64,000 bases of DNA. Source: Lepidostoma basale (lineage: Eukaryota > Arthropoda > Insecta > Trichoptera > Lepidostomatidae). The notes below the pieces were generated by a model. It was not told where the DNA came from, made no database searches, and saw nothing but the letters and a program-made list of their open reading frames with translations. Made by a program: the position numbers and the translations under genes. Where the stretch lies: positions 2,046,001 through 2,110,000 of the forward strand of contig JAHDVF020000211.1 in the NCBI GenBank assembly GCA_022606425.2. Reading direction: 5' to 3'. Positions within the stretch are counted from its first letter, which is position 1. Every line of letters begins with the position of its first letter. Below are positions 10,472 to 20,560 of this stretch, in pieces.

Positions 10472-10967
10472 AAGGTGTTTTTTTAGAGGTATACAATACA
10501 TATTCAAAATGAAAAAAAACACGTTAAAATAATGTTAATGTCTATGATATTGAATTTATTTAATAGATCATTTTATGCCATTATTGTTTAAATATGATTT
10601 CGGGCATATGAGCTAGCTCGAATGAAGCGCAATCGTGAAATCCAATTTTCGGCAATTGTCGTCTTTGTGGATACGTATTATCCACTAGAGTGTACGTGGT
10701 GCGAAAACGATCCATGGTCTTCCGAATAACTTGCTCGGATGGACGATTATGTCGACCGTAAAATGGACGTAGTGCACGATAAGTTAGGCGAACCGAACCA
10801 TGATTTTCAAAATAAATCTGCACAATTTGCAAGCGCTCTTCTGACGTCAGTCTATTCATGGTGAAATGGCAAAACGTACTGACTACAAGTCAACTGTTAA
10901 CTGTAAAATTGACAGTCTGTAGAAACAATGTTGCCAGTTTAAAAACCAAACCTCTAAAATAAACACC
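10472..10967 (-). mobile_element. Tc1/mariner-type element, internally deleted
   Basis: The left end GGTGTTTTTTTAGAGGT (from about 10474) and the right end ACCTCTAAAATAAACACC (to 10967) are inverted repeats, with TA-containing flanks. The ~495-bp element contains one 92-codon ORF on the minus strand and no DDE catalytic region. It is therefore a deletion derivative that depends on a transposase in trans. Confidence 0.7.
10581..10859 (-). CDS. Truncated transposase: DNA-binding domain fused to the C-terminus
   Basis: 92 aa, starting MNRLTSEERLQIVQIYFENH. Residues 1-60 form a helix-turn-helix like the N-terminal domain of mariner-like transposases (SVRLTYRALRPFYGRHNRPS is the recognition-helix region). 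From about residue 62 the sequence diverges, and it ends HMPEIIFKQ, which resembles the last residues of full-length relatives. The catalytic core (~230 aa) is absent and the frame remains open across the joint. It might bind element ends without cutting. Expression is unknown; it could simply be a relic. Confidence 0.6.
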   Translation of the reverse strand: MNRLTSEERLQIVQIYFENHGSVRLTYRALRPFYGRHNRPSEQVIRKTMDRFRTTYTLVDNTYPQRRQLPKIGFHDCASFELAHMPEIIFKQ

Positions 10968-11295
10968 GTATATTTGGGTCCTACCAACCACGTGTGCTGT
11001 CGGGGAAATAAATATATTTTGTATACTGTGTGAATGCAGATTAACGAGAATTGGCTCGCAAAGTATTTTCGGTGTTTCCGTACCAAATAATAAATAGTAT
11101 TATTTTCCTGGTACGGTCTCCAATATTACGGCTGGCAACACTCCAGGTCTCGGACTAAATATTTAAAAACTTTTCAATGCATTCGTACTCAAAATAATGA
11201 GAGCATATGCTAAAATAACTCGAGAGCTATGGCTGTCTATTGCCACGAATGAGATTATTATATTGTAAGGATTTAAATGTCGAAGACTGATACTT
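10968..11295. other. Spacer, nothing recognised
   Basis: Unique-looking sequence with no supported frame. Confidence 0.4.
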
Positions 11296-11299
11296 CATT

Positions 11300-11690
11300 T
11301 AATTTAATTTCATTTATATTAATAAAAATCACAAACATTACAGACATGATCGTTTGCATATTACATTATTACAATTTATAAGAGAAGCATAAAAAATATA
11401 TATAAAAAATTAAGCTTAAGAATTAGAAAGAATCATAACATTGATCTTGCATCCCTGAGGCAACTCGAAACAACAAATATGTCGACCTCCGAGGCGACCC
11501 GATTAAGCAATAAGATTGCCCTTCCACAGGCATAACCATTGGCAGGTTGGTTCTGCAGCGTGGCAAATAAAACAATCTGTGCTGTCTTTGACGAAGGTAA
11601 TTATCAGGGACTTATTGATATGATAAATTGATCGTTTGCAAGAATGATTTGGAGCGATTGCTATTAGCAGACCTAACCAACTCACAAACA
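11300..11690 (+). repeat. Interspersed repeat L
   Basis: Shares ATCACAAACATTACA, GAATTAGAAAGAATCATAAC, TCCGAGGCGACCCGATTAAG and GGCAGGTTGGTTCTGCAGCG with 27580-28135 and 37955-38235 (+), and with 59065-59465 (reversed). The reversed strand may be the transcribed one of a retroelement 3' end. It contains no intact ORF. Confidence 0.6.
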
Positions 11691-11694
11691 AGGG

Positions 11695-12335
11695 CCTTCT
11701 CTCAGATTGGGAAGTTGTGAATGAATTTGTCTATCTTGGATCGCTGATAACTGACATGGGGGGATGCGAGAGGAAGATTCGACGCAGGACCCAAATGACT
11801 AAAATGCCATGACAAAGCTCACCACGATATGGCAAGACAAAAATATTTCCAACAAGACCAAGATGAGACTGGTTCAAACCCTTGTTTTCTACATATTCCT
11901 TTATGGTTTCGGATCTTGGACTATGCGAACATCAGAGAGGTCCAAAATTGATGCTTTCGAGATGTGGCGCTGGCGACGAATGCTGCGTATACCCTGGACG
12001 GCAAGAAGAACAAACCAATCAATTAATTGACCAGTTGGGTATCAAGGCAAGACTCTCGTGGATGTGTTCTTTGAAAATGCTGAAATATTTTAGACACTTA
12101 GCCCGGAGAGATCAGGACAACCTTGAAAAGCTCATCGTCATTGGCAAATTCGATGGAAAACGACCACAAAGACGATCACCGAGCCGCTGGTCCGATCAAA
12201 TCAGGGATTTGACTGGCCTTTCATTAGCTACACCTGGAGACTGACGGGTGACAGGAGCGCATGGCGTGCCATGGACAATAGTTTACAGGATGGACACGAC
12301 CCTCAATCATGAGGAATACGACTGAGAAGAAGCCA
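11695..12335 (+). mobile_element. LINE tail, family K2
   Basis: Forward frames read VNEFVYLGSLITDMGGCERK, KMRLVQTLVFYIFLYGFGSW, RSKIDAFEMWRWRRMLRIPW and, after a frameshift at about 12020, QDNLEKLIVIGKFDGKRPQR, then SRWSDQIRDLTGLSLATPGD. This is the longest K2 copy. Others lie at 57015-57425 (-) and 60640-60803 (+). Confidence 0.8.
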
Positions 12336-12361
12336 TTTACGACATTTCATTAAGATAAAAC

Positions 12362-12660
12362 TAACCAACCATCACGCAGTTTCCCCGGAGGGGTAAGCAG
12401 AGAGGATAGACCACCATAGTGGTCTATCCTGACATACCTTTTGAACTTCGTACTTTTTTTTATATTTGCTTAATTTGGTTATACCATATTTCCTTGTTCT
12501 TCCGTGGATTCTATTTCCACTCACACTGCTTGTATACAACATTGTAACCATTCTTCTCTCATTCATTCATACCATTTGTCCAAACCATCTCAGGGATTAT
12601 TTTTTTAATTTTGCTTATGATGCAATACTCTGCATTACATTTCTTTCTTATATCGTTGTT
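12362..12660 (-). mobile_element. LINE family A, 3' region
   Basis: The plus strand starts AACTAACCAACCATCACGC, the reverse of the family's (GTTA)n end. It continues with the reverse of the VCQDRPLWWSILSAYPSGET and ERRMVTMLYTSS blocks. Diverged. Confidence 0.7.
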
Positions 12661-14120
12661 CGGTCACGTCTTACGCATTGATAATGACCTTGGGCAATTG
12701 ACAATCGTTCATTCAATTGTTCTCCAAAAATCAAAAATATATTTATTAGTCTATTTTTAAAACTGTTATCTGGGGGTATTTACAAGATAATACAGAGAAA
12801 ATCAAATCTATGTGTTCCCTATAGATATAGCAGAACAAGAGGTTATATTTTCTTTTATGCTCCAAATTGCCGTACAGAGGCGCTTCGAAGTTCTCCAGAG
12901 TTATTATATTAAAATCGAAATATAATGATAGCAGTTGCTGACGTTGTACGGTATCGCAACATAACACACAGAATTAGTCTTTACTTGCAAGTTGCTAGCG
13001 GCACGGTATCGCCGGCCAGCAGTTTAACAAATGTAACAAAAAAAACTCAGTTACTCGTAAAACCGGTTGTCGAAAATACGAAAAAGAAAGTGAAATGTAG
13101 ACATTTAAATTATTTTTCTTCTCCTATTGGTGGTTGGACACGTGGTGGTTATTTTGATTTTTGATACAACAGCTTTCTACGGGAATTTTGTGCTGCAACT
13201 GCACCATTCTTGAAGGTTTTCTAATCAGCATTTTCTTCGTATTCCGTTAATTTTATTTGGCAGCCCTTCATATTTAACGTTTCTCATAATCTGGCCTTTC
13301 TTTTCTTTCTTCATTCCATTTCATTTAAATTATAACAAGTTTGTGTAAACCAACCTAACCTGTAATAGTGAAACTAAACTATTAATGTACCGAACACAAA
13401 AGAACTTGAAACAGAGCTATAATTAAATAAACTTAATACGACATAGAGGTACAATAACCTAGCATGAGAATCGAGACAAACGTGTTGTGCTTGTTTCCAA
13501 AAATACAACGCACGTGGAAATCTCCTGCATAATGTCTTCTAAGTAAAATGACGACCGCATAATGGCGCGTGTTGTTATTTCGGCGCCAAAACAATTGCGC
13601 CTTTGGCTTTCGTCTGGCAACACTAATAATCCGCGGCAAAACATGAGGTAGTCACTTATATCTCCACCATAGAAAAAAAAACACATGACGTCTACTACGG
13701 ACGTGCGTGATCAAATGGAACGGATTTAAAATTCAAAACATGAATATAAACAAAAGATAAAAATGTGTCAACGCAATAAAAGTAAAATCTAGAGCAGGTA
13801 AACAGCTGAGTTTTACTATCGAAAATACCGCAATTATTGTGTATATGACTTGTTTATGTGAAACAAAAGTATAACGAGAAGAGAGATTGTGTTTGTTTAA
13901 TACAAAAACCAGTGGTTTGATGCACAGATAAAAATATAAAGTATAATACAATATCTTGTTTCTATGATTAACGTTTTAACTGAAGAGCATTTGAAGTAAC
14001 ATAAGTAGATATCTTCGCGTCGATTGGTTTGTTACGTTTTTCCATTCTGTGCAATATTATCTTTTCCATAACTCTAACCATCTATATATAACGCAATTAT
14101 AAATAAAATGAAAAAATCGA
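12661..14120. other. Spacer without recognised features
   Basis: Contains a GC-richer stretch at 12980-13160 and another at 13460-13660, each with only short unsupported frames (79 and 75 codons). No splice-bounded exon or repeat could be identified. Confidence 0.4.
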
Positions 14121-14124
14121 AATT

Positions 14125-14245
14125 TGACAATAAAATGGCGATAGATTGGCTACCTACCACATGTCATGAGAATCAATATAATAGCTAAAAAATAAAAATT
14201 GTATACAGTAATTGGGTACAAACGACCTGTTATATGCATAAAAAA
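14125..14245 (+). mobile_element. SINE 3' half
   Basis: Begins TGACAATAAAATGGCGATAG and ends with the A-rich tail after ACAAACGACCTGTTATATGC. It is the tail half of the SINE that is more complete at 32100-32395. The tRNA-like head is missing. Confidence 0.7.
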
Positions 14246-14274
14246 AATATAATAAAAAACATATATATAATCCA

Positions 14275-14355
14275 CACACTAACGCCATCTATGGAGCACC
14301 AGGGGTGAAATCCAGTATTCGTATACAGGTATAAGTATACATTCACAAAAAATAT
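14275..14355 (-). repeat. Repeat O fragment
   Basis: The reverse complement contains CGAATACTGGATTTCACCCC and the TAGATGGCGTTAGTGTGTGG end, which match 26280-26310 and 26450-26500. Part of a palindromic element family, complete at 32845-33405. Confidence 0.5.
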
Positions 14356-14369
14356 TTAATATTCTGGCT

Positions 14370-14485
14370 TACAGAGATTCGTCTCTAATGGCTGTTCCTC
14401 TTACGTATGTAGGAAACATTGCTGGAAAAGTGATTTAGTGGTTGTTTATATTGGAGCCAGATGTGTGATCCGGAACGCTATATCT
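14370..14485 (+). repeat. Repeat J fragment
   Basis: TTCTGGCTTACAGAGATTCG, GGCTGTTCCTCTTACGTATG and GGAAACATTGCTGGAAAAGT match 21325-21445 and the core of the foldback at 2522-2777. Confidence 0.5.
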
Positions 14486-14639
14486 AGCATATTACTAGAT
14501 GTCATGTTGCTAATAAATAGACAAAGAATAATCTGACACGCGTGAATAAATCAAATTTCAAATGTTGACCACATGAAGGAAAAATCTACAAGATCACATT
14601 ACGCCATGTTTAAATGATAAGAACGCTATTTTAATGTTT

Positions 14640-15240
14640 AGATATAAGAAATTGAAAGAAGTGTTGGGGCAGGCAACAAAGCGAATGGTGCACTTAAAGT
14701 TGTCATCGCAGACAAAAACCTATCCAAAAAAACTAAAATGGCAGTGCACAACGGTGTTCTTGTACCGACCCTCGTGTATAGAAGCGAAGCATGGAACTGG
14801 CTAAAGAAGGATGAAAGTAGAATAAATGCGGTAGAAATCAGATCTCTTAGACGAATGTGTGGATAGTCTGTGGATGATAGAGTGTCGAATGAAAATATAA
14901 GAAGTGAATGCGGTGCGAATGATGGTGTTATGAACAAAATGATGAAAGGATCATTAAGATGGTTTGGACACTTGGAAAGAATGAATGAAGAAAGAATGCT
15001 AAAAAAAGTATATGTTAACAATATAAATGGAACTAGGAATAAAGGAAGACCGAGCAAAACGTGACACGATCATATATAATAAATCAAATATTAAATGTCG
15101 GCCACGTGAGGAGACAGAGAAATCGACGCGCGTGCATGACACGATGTATGAATTTTGAGGAATCGAGAGAAATATGTCGGGAAAGAAAAGTGTGGGAATT
15201 CATTATTTCTGCCTACCCCTTCGAGGAGACGGTCCATGTT
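14640..15240 (+). mobile_element. LINE family A, longest tail copy
   Basis: From ERSVGAGNKANGALKVVIAD-like sequence through [57 protein letters not shown] and a final [20 protein letters not shown] block. One in-frame stop at about 15062 and indels. A second, shorter tail (15317-15405) follows. The 139-codon reverse ORF at 14638-15057 is a shadow. Confidence 0.85.
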
Positions 15241-15316
15241 TCCGAGGCATACAGGAGTGTTGGCAGGACAACAGACTTGTAAACAAGCACATAGGTCTAT
15301 AGCAAGGAAGAAGAAG

Positions 15317-15405
15317 AAATCGACGTGCGTTCATGACAAGAAATATGAATGTTGATGAACTGAGGAAAGAAGTATGTCAGGAAAGGGCAGTGTGGCGATC
15401 CGTTT
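15317..15405 (+). mobile_element. LINE family A fragment
   Basis: AAATCGACGTGCGTTCATGA through GAAAGGGCAGTGTGGCGATC repeats the last ~90 bp of the family, directly downstream of another copy. Confidence 0.6.
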
Positions 15406-15827
15406 TTTATTACCATTTTTTTTTTAAATAAATAAAATATATATGTTACTCTATGGAACTGTATTTCGAAAGGACAGATACACTTGATCAATTGAATGAA
15501 TAATTTTTAATGAGATCTTCTGACTTATCGGGTACTTACCTACATATATTTGTCTCGTTAAAATAGGGTCACTGCTCGTAAATAAAAACAAAAAAAACAA
15601 TTTGAACATTCGATAAGGACAAGTATCTATTGATACGCGCATTAAAACAAAACACTCGCCTCCGATAACAGTTGAAGAACGACCTTCAAATGTTTTATTT
15701 CCTGTTTCATTATCTATGGATCCATTCATTTTGAATTGAGAACTTGATTTCGTTTTTTGATACCCTACTATTTATCATAAGGAAACTTTTATATTACGAA
15801 ATCATAAAGCAAAATATACTAATTAAA
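15406..15827. other. AT-rich spacer
   Basis: Nothing recognised; the 92-codon reverse ORF has no family resemblance. Confidence 0.4.
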
Positions 15828-16268
15828 GAAGGATGAAAGTAGAATAATTGCAGTAGAAATTAGATCTCTAAGACGAATGTGTAGTAAATCTGTATATAAT
15901 AGAGTGTCAAATGCAAATATAAGAAGTGAATGCGGTGCGAATGATGGTGTTATGAACAAAATAATGATATAAACATTAAGATGGTTTGGACACATGGAAA
16001 GAATTAATGAAAAAATAATGGTAAAAAAATATATGTTAACGATGTAAATGAAACCAGAAATAGAGGAAGATCGAGGAAAACGTGACACGATAAAATAAAT
16101 TAAATATTAAATGTCGGTCACGTGATTTGATGAGAAATCGACGTGCCTGCATGACACGATATATGAATGTTGAGAAATCGAGAGATGTATGTAAGGGCGG
16201 AACAGTGTGGCGGTCCATTATTTCTGCCTACCTCTCCAGAGAGACGGCGTGATGGTTAGTTAGTTAGT
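15828..16268 (+). mobile_element. LINE family A copy with (GTTA)n end
   Basis: Carries the same ordered blocks as 14640-15240, from AAGAAGGATGAAAGTAGAAT to GGCGTGATGGTTAGTTAGTT. Decayed by several indels. Confidence 0.8.
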
Positions 16269-16424
16269 ATATTAACATTAATCAAGAATACAATTTTTTC
16301 GCAATATTTAAATGATTTTATAATACTTTTGAATATTTCGTTAATAAAACACGGTAAACAAAATGGCGAAGACTCTAAAGTATTCGATTATTAAGATTGT
16401 TTATTAATTTATTGGGAGATTGTG

Positions 16425-16730
16425 AGATATACGAGTATGTTGGTTCGGACATATGGAGCGCATGGATGGAGAAAGAATGATTAAGAAAGTATACGTTAAT
16501 GGTGTAAATGGAGTACGGAGTCGAGGCACACCGAGGAAAACAATGCATGACCAGATTAATCAAATTTTAAAGGTTGGTCATGTGAGATGTCGGAAGAATC
16601 GACGTGCATGAATGACTCGCTATATAAATGTGGAAGAATCTAGATAAGTGTATTAGGATAGAGTAGTGTGGCGGTCTATTCTATCTGCCTACCCTTTCAA
16701 AGAAACGGCGTAAAGGTTTGTTGTTGTTTA
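16425..16730 (+). mobile_element. LINE family A, diverged subfamily copy
   Basis: Blocks like [20 protein letters not shown] and [20 protein letters not shown] are preserved, but divergence is higher than for neighbouring copies. The end lacks the GTTA tail. Confidence 0.65.
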
Positions 16731-17034
16731 AACGATAATGTCTATTGTCAAAACTAAATAGTCTCATTCAATTTAATGATATATAATAAAAATTGTTATT
16801 GCACCAATAAAATGTTATTTGTTTTGAATTTAAAGTTTAAGATGTTAGTCTGGACAATTGATTTGTATTCTCGACTTGATTCTAGCTACAATAAGTTGAT
16901 TTCTGCTTTGTGAGATATTTATCAGATCATATGTTTAGCCGTCGGCCTTAAAAACCTTTTAAAGCCTTGTAAATACTCCATATACGGGCTGAACTACACA
17001 AGTTCATAATAAAGGGAGTCTCATACTTGATTAG

Positions 17035-17170
17035 TGTAACTAACTAACTTACTAACCATCACGCCGTCTCCCCGACGGGGTAGGCAGAAAGAATAGACTG
17101 CCAAACTTTTCTTTCCTGACATATTTCTCTGGCTTCCTCAACATCCATACATCGTGGTTATTTAACATCA
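17035..17170 (-). mobile_element. LINE family A 3' end
   Basis: The plus strand begins with CTAACTAACTTACTAACCAT and CACGCCGTCTCCCCGACGGG, the reversed family tail. It is truncated after about 120 bp. Confidence 0.7.
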
Positions 17171-17186
17171 TACATCATGATCTTAC

Positions 17187-17268
17187 AGCCTGGTCTGATA
17201 TCAATAAAGGTGTCAAACAGGGTTGCGTGTCCCCGTGGTTATTTAATCTTTATATGGACAAGTTGTAA
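17187..17268 (+). mobile_element. LINE reverse-transcriptase core fragment
   Basis: The forward frame reads AWSDINKGVKQGCVSPWLFN, then LYMDKL, which matches the conserved G(V/I)(R/K)QGC..SP.LFN motif in the reverse-transcriptase fingers/palm. This is the only catalytic-domain piece I could find among the many tails. It ends abruptly before the YADD region. Confidence 0.6.
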
Positions 17269-17423
17269 GTAATTACCTGAACCCTAATAAGAAAATTATT
17301 TTTAATTTAAATTTTAAATTGAATCATAATATTTGTTATAACAAAAGCATAAACGTTCCTAAATAAATCTTTATAACATCTGTCAGATCATGCAAACAAT
17401 TTTATAATATTGTTAAAAATGTA

Positions 17424-17468
17424 TCTTTACTGAAGAAGGACTGTTTGTCCGAAACATGTCTATGTAAT
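17424..17468 (+). ncRNA. Hammerhead ribozyme-like core with weak stem I
   Basis: CTGAAGA (17430-17436) fits CUGANGA, stem II is GGAC/GTCC around a TGTTT loop, GAAA is at 17451-17454, stem III is the palindrome ACATGT (17454-17459), and the cleavage base is C (17460). Stem I pairs only over 2 bp before a mismatch, and one extra A precedes stem II, so activity is doubtful. Same architecture as 9917-9958. Confidence 0.45.
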
Positions 17469-17574
17469 TTTTTTTTAAATATAAGTGTTGTATATACAAA
17501 GTATATAAAAAAGGAAAATTAGAAATAAACCATTATAACACAAAGTATGGGGTATATATAAGAAAAAAATGTTC

Positions 17575-17765
17575 TAACATCTGTCAAAATTCTTTATATA
17601 AACGAAAAAACTTGTATAATTTTAACATCAAAACAGTAAAAACGTATTACGTGTCACAATTAACTATTATAAAGTGCAGCAACAATCAAATTGACCAAAA
17701 TAATTCTCACGAAATATCTCCAAATTTACGGGAGCACCACATGCACCAAACCAAATTTCTAAATA
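17575..17765 (+). repeat. Interspersed repeat R1, copy
   Basis: Runs from CTGTCAAAATTCTTTATATA through ACGTATTACGTGTCACAATT to GCACCACATGCACCAAACC. Together with the reversed copy at 42215-42400 it defines the left boundary (AATTCTTTATA). Confidence 0.65.
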
Positions 17766-18265
17766 ATAAGTTTATTAAATAAAATGTGTATAATGTTTGC
17801 GATAAATCGATCAATAAAATGAACCACCCCGAATCTGTGCAACTCACTTCCATAACACAAGATTTACTTATATGGTCCGTCTTTATCTAACGAAGCGAGC
17901 AACTATTTTGTATTTCCGCGTGCTAGTTGTTAAGAAAAACGTATTCAAAGGCCTCTGATTCTTTTCGCACGTGTAAAATATTACCTTCCTATGAGTGGAA
18001 GTAATGAAATTCATTAATAGGAAATCAAATTATAAGAGATACATCTTAATCAAAACAAAAAAAACTGTGTTTTATATCATTACAATCTGACACAACCAAT
18101 CATTAACACATTGTACGAGTGCCGCAAAGGATAGATGAAAAGGGATAATATTTTAAGAGGCCTACTTCCAGCTGTGGAGAGAAGGCTTAGGAGAAGAAGA
18201 AGATGACGATGATACCAAATGGCAGTGCACAATTGTGTTCTAGAACTTATTATTATAATAAACTA
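17766..18265. other. Spacer, nothing recognised
   Basis: No supported coding or repeat features. Confidence 0.4.
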
Positions 18266-18269
18266 GTGC

Positions 18270-18515
18270 TGTAGGATGTTGGTATTTTTGTCCCTGATAT
18301 ATATCTCCGACAGCGACAGCACATATTGCTTTACCTATCGACCGCCAGAATCAACCTGCCTCTGGTGACACCGGTGGGAAGAGCAATTAGTCTGCTGAAC
18401 GCGGTCTCATATTAGTTCATATTAGTGAAAGTACGTTCAGAAGGCAAATACTCTTGACTTTAGAGAATATCTTGTCTTCCTAATGTCGAACCATCTCTCA
18501 TGCGTTCCTGGTATT
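18270..18515 (+). repeat. Repeat related to 58485-58795
   Basis: GGTGACACCGGTGGGAAGAG, TTAGTGAAAGTACGTTCAGA and GTCGAACCATCTCTCATGCG match 58520-58680 closely. The upstream part also resembles the reversed repeat L at 59320-59400, which suggests one retroelement superfamily. No ORF. Confidence 0.55.
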
Positions 18516-18519
18516 ATTA

Positions 18520-18725
18520 TTCTTATCATTATTATTTTGTTGAATCGCTCTTTACATCATGACAGCATGAGCCAAATAAATGTAAAGGGTATTATAGTTA
18601 TCATAGTGATTCTCGTGACATGTGATAGGTAGCTAATCTATCACCATTTTATTGTCACATGAATTCTACACCAGACCAAAGACAGTGTGGCAATCACAAT
18701 GGCCTCAAAGCAATCGGTAAATAAT
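18520..18725 (-). mobile_element. SINE 3' half, reversed, with extension
   Basis: The reverse complement contains GAATTCATGTGACAATAAAA and CATGTCACGAGAATCACTAT, then a CTTTACATTTATTTGGCTCA-like extension ending near TTCAACAAAATAATAATG. The extension also follows the SINE sequence at 3180-3250. Confidence 0.6.
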
Positions 18726-19204
18726 TTTCTGAGACAACTGTTTTTAGATGGCGTTCGGTAATCAGGCACTTTCGATAATCCGACATCGTCAAAGTTTCGA
18801 ACGTGCCGGATTAGCGGGAGTGTATTGAAGTTTTACATCATTGTTCAAGAAACAATAAATAATACAAATTTATTTCATTTCAATTGGAACGTATCTTTCT
18901 TATGTAATGATGAATCCATGTGGAGTGACCCTACACGCGTAGCTTAGTTTTTCTGCAAGGCGTTTCGGATTTCAAAACAGAACTCATTCTCCGAAACGAT
19001 CGGAGGAAACCAAACCTCAAAAAAATCGTCTGCACAATATTTTGTGATGTAAAAATGTTACCACACTGCAGTATTCCGAAATTATTTATGGCGCCTCAGC
19101 GAATATTACACTACCAATTTACAAACACGAATTATTATTTTAATAGTACTAACGAATTATGTCCCACAAATAAGCCGTTTCTTTCTCAAATTGAGAGTGA
19201 TTAG

Positions 19205-19260
19205 ATCTATTATTTCCACGTCAAAAGTCCCGGGTTCGATTCCCGGCGTTGAAATTTCTC
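19205..19260 (+). repeat. Isolated tRNA-like B-box segment
   Basis: AAGTCCCGGGTTCGATTCCC is a T-arm/B-box sequence, but no cloverleaf can be completed upstream. Probably the last part of a SINE head. Confidence 0.35.
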
Positions 19261-19261
19261 T

Positions 19262-19560
19262 TTGTAGGTAGTAATGCTCAGAGTTCCCTGGACAGACATG
19301 GTTACCAATACCGAAGTCCTGAGGCGAGCTAGAGTTGACAGGGAACTGTTATCAACTATCAAGGTTCGAAAGATCTCACATCTGGGTCATATACTGCGTG
19401 GGGAAAAGTACCACCTTCTCCAACTGATATTGTCCATACTCAAATGTCCTGGATGCGAAACGTGAGGAAGTGGACCGGCATCCGAAGTGTGGAGAGGCGC
19501 AGGATAGGGATAGGTTCGCCGAGGTGATCGCCAACGTTGGGAAGACTCGACAGGGCACTT
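19262..19560 (+). mobile_element. LINE tail, family K
   Basis: The forward frame reads MLRVPWTDMVTNTEVLRRAR, then VDRELLSTIKVRKISHLGHI and LRGEKYHLLQLIL. After frameshifts, a block ending in GDRQRWEDSTGHLKKKK. A more diverged relative lies at 34035-34435 (-). Confidence 0.75.
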
Positions 19561-19584
19561 GAAGAAAAAGAAGGTAGTAATAAT

Positions 19585-19895
19585 GTCTGAAGAATCTGTT
19601 CTGGAAGAACAAGCACATGCGTATTGACAGCAAGGTACGAATTTATAAGACATGCGTGCGACCTATCATGACGTACGCTGTAGAGACGTGGGTCAACTCT
19701 GTGCGAACCAAGGGTCTGCTAAGAGCATCTGAGATAAAGGTCCTAAGATCTATTACAGGGTAAACTCTCAGAGATCGTGTCCATAACGCAGAGATAATAA
19801 AAACTTGCAAAATAGAGGATTCATTTGGTGGAGTAGATCCAGAAGAAGATACGGGAGAGACCATGTAGCCAGAATGGGTAGTGACAAAGGGAAAA
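19585..19895 (+). mobile_element. LINE tail, family D
   Basis: After frameshifts the forward strand encodes a 'TY.VE.....VRTKGLL' region and a WWSRSRRRYGRDHVARMG block, as in 25690-26010 and 54640-54935. It lies between a family K tail and an RTE-type tail in the same orientation. Confidence 0.65.
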
Positions 19896-19899
19896 TTAC

Positions 19900-20370
19900 G
19901 CCATGTTCTCACCCTTAAAATACCACAATGCCTCAAGACTGTCTTCAACCAGTGCGTCTTGCTAGTCTTGACGTACGGAGCCAAGACGTGGACACTGACA
20001 AAAGGTCTAGTTTACAGATTCAAGGTCGCCCAACGCGCCATGTAAAGAGCCATGCTTGGAATAACCTTGAGGGATTTAGAAACGAATTTATTTGTCAACA
20101 AACCAAGGTGACTGAGATGGCTCTGAGGATGGGCGGACTGAAGTGTCGATGGGCTGACCATATCTGTCGGAGAACCGACGGCCGATGGGGGAGACGGGTT
20201 CTGGAGTGAAGACCGCGTACAGGATTCCGCAGAATTGGACGTCCCCCTGCCCACTGGACCGACGATCTGAAGAGGATTGCTGGACATGGATGGATGGAAA
20301 CGGCATTGGATAGGGGGCGGTGGCGTATTTTGGGAGAGGCCTACATTCAGCAGGATATGATTATGATACA
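19900..20370 (+). mobile_element. RTE-type LINE tail
   Basis: Blocks: LKCRWADHICRRTDGRWGRR, RTGFRRIGRPPAHWTDDLKR and IAGHGWMETALDRGRWRILG. Same family as 31100-31345. One stop after RRVLE. Confidence 0.8.
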
Positions 20371-20374
20371 AAAG

Positions 20375-20560
20375 AATGATTCGGCATAACCAAATTAATA
20401 CAATTTTAAAGATTGGCCGTGTTGGAAGACGAAAGAATCGACGTGTATGATGCGCTGTACGAATGTGATGGATGCTAGATTGATGTGTCAGGATAGAGTA
20501 GTGTTGCGGTCCATTTTATCTTCAGATCCTTCCGGGGAAACGCTGTTATAGTATTGTTTG
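20375..20560 (+). mobile_element. LINE family A, diverged tail
   Basis: Reads a 'NWPCWKTKESTCMMRCTNVM' type block ending at CTTCCGGGGAAACGC, the family A C-terminus. The fourth LINE tail in a head-to-tail row. Confidence 0.55.

Noticed and set aside
14638..15057. 139-codon reverse ORF
   Set aside because: Antisense shadow of the LINE family A tail on the plus strand.
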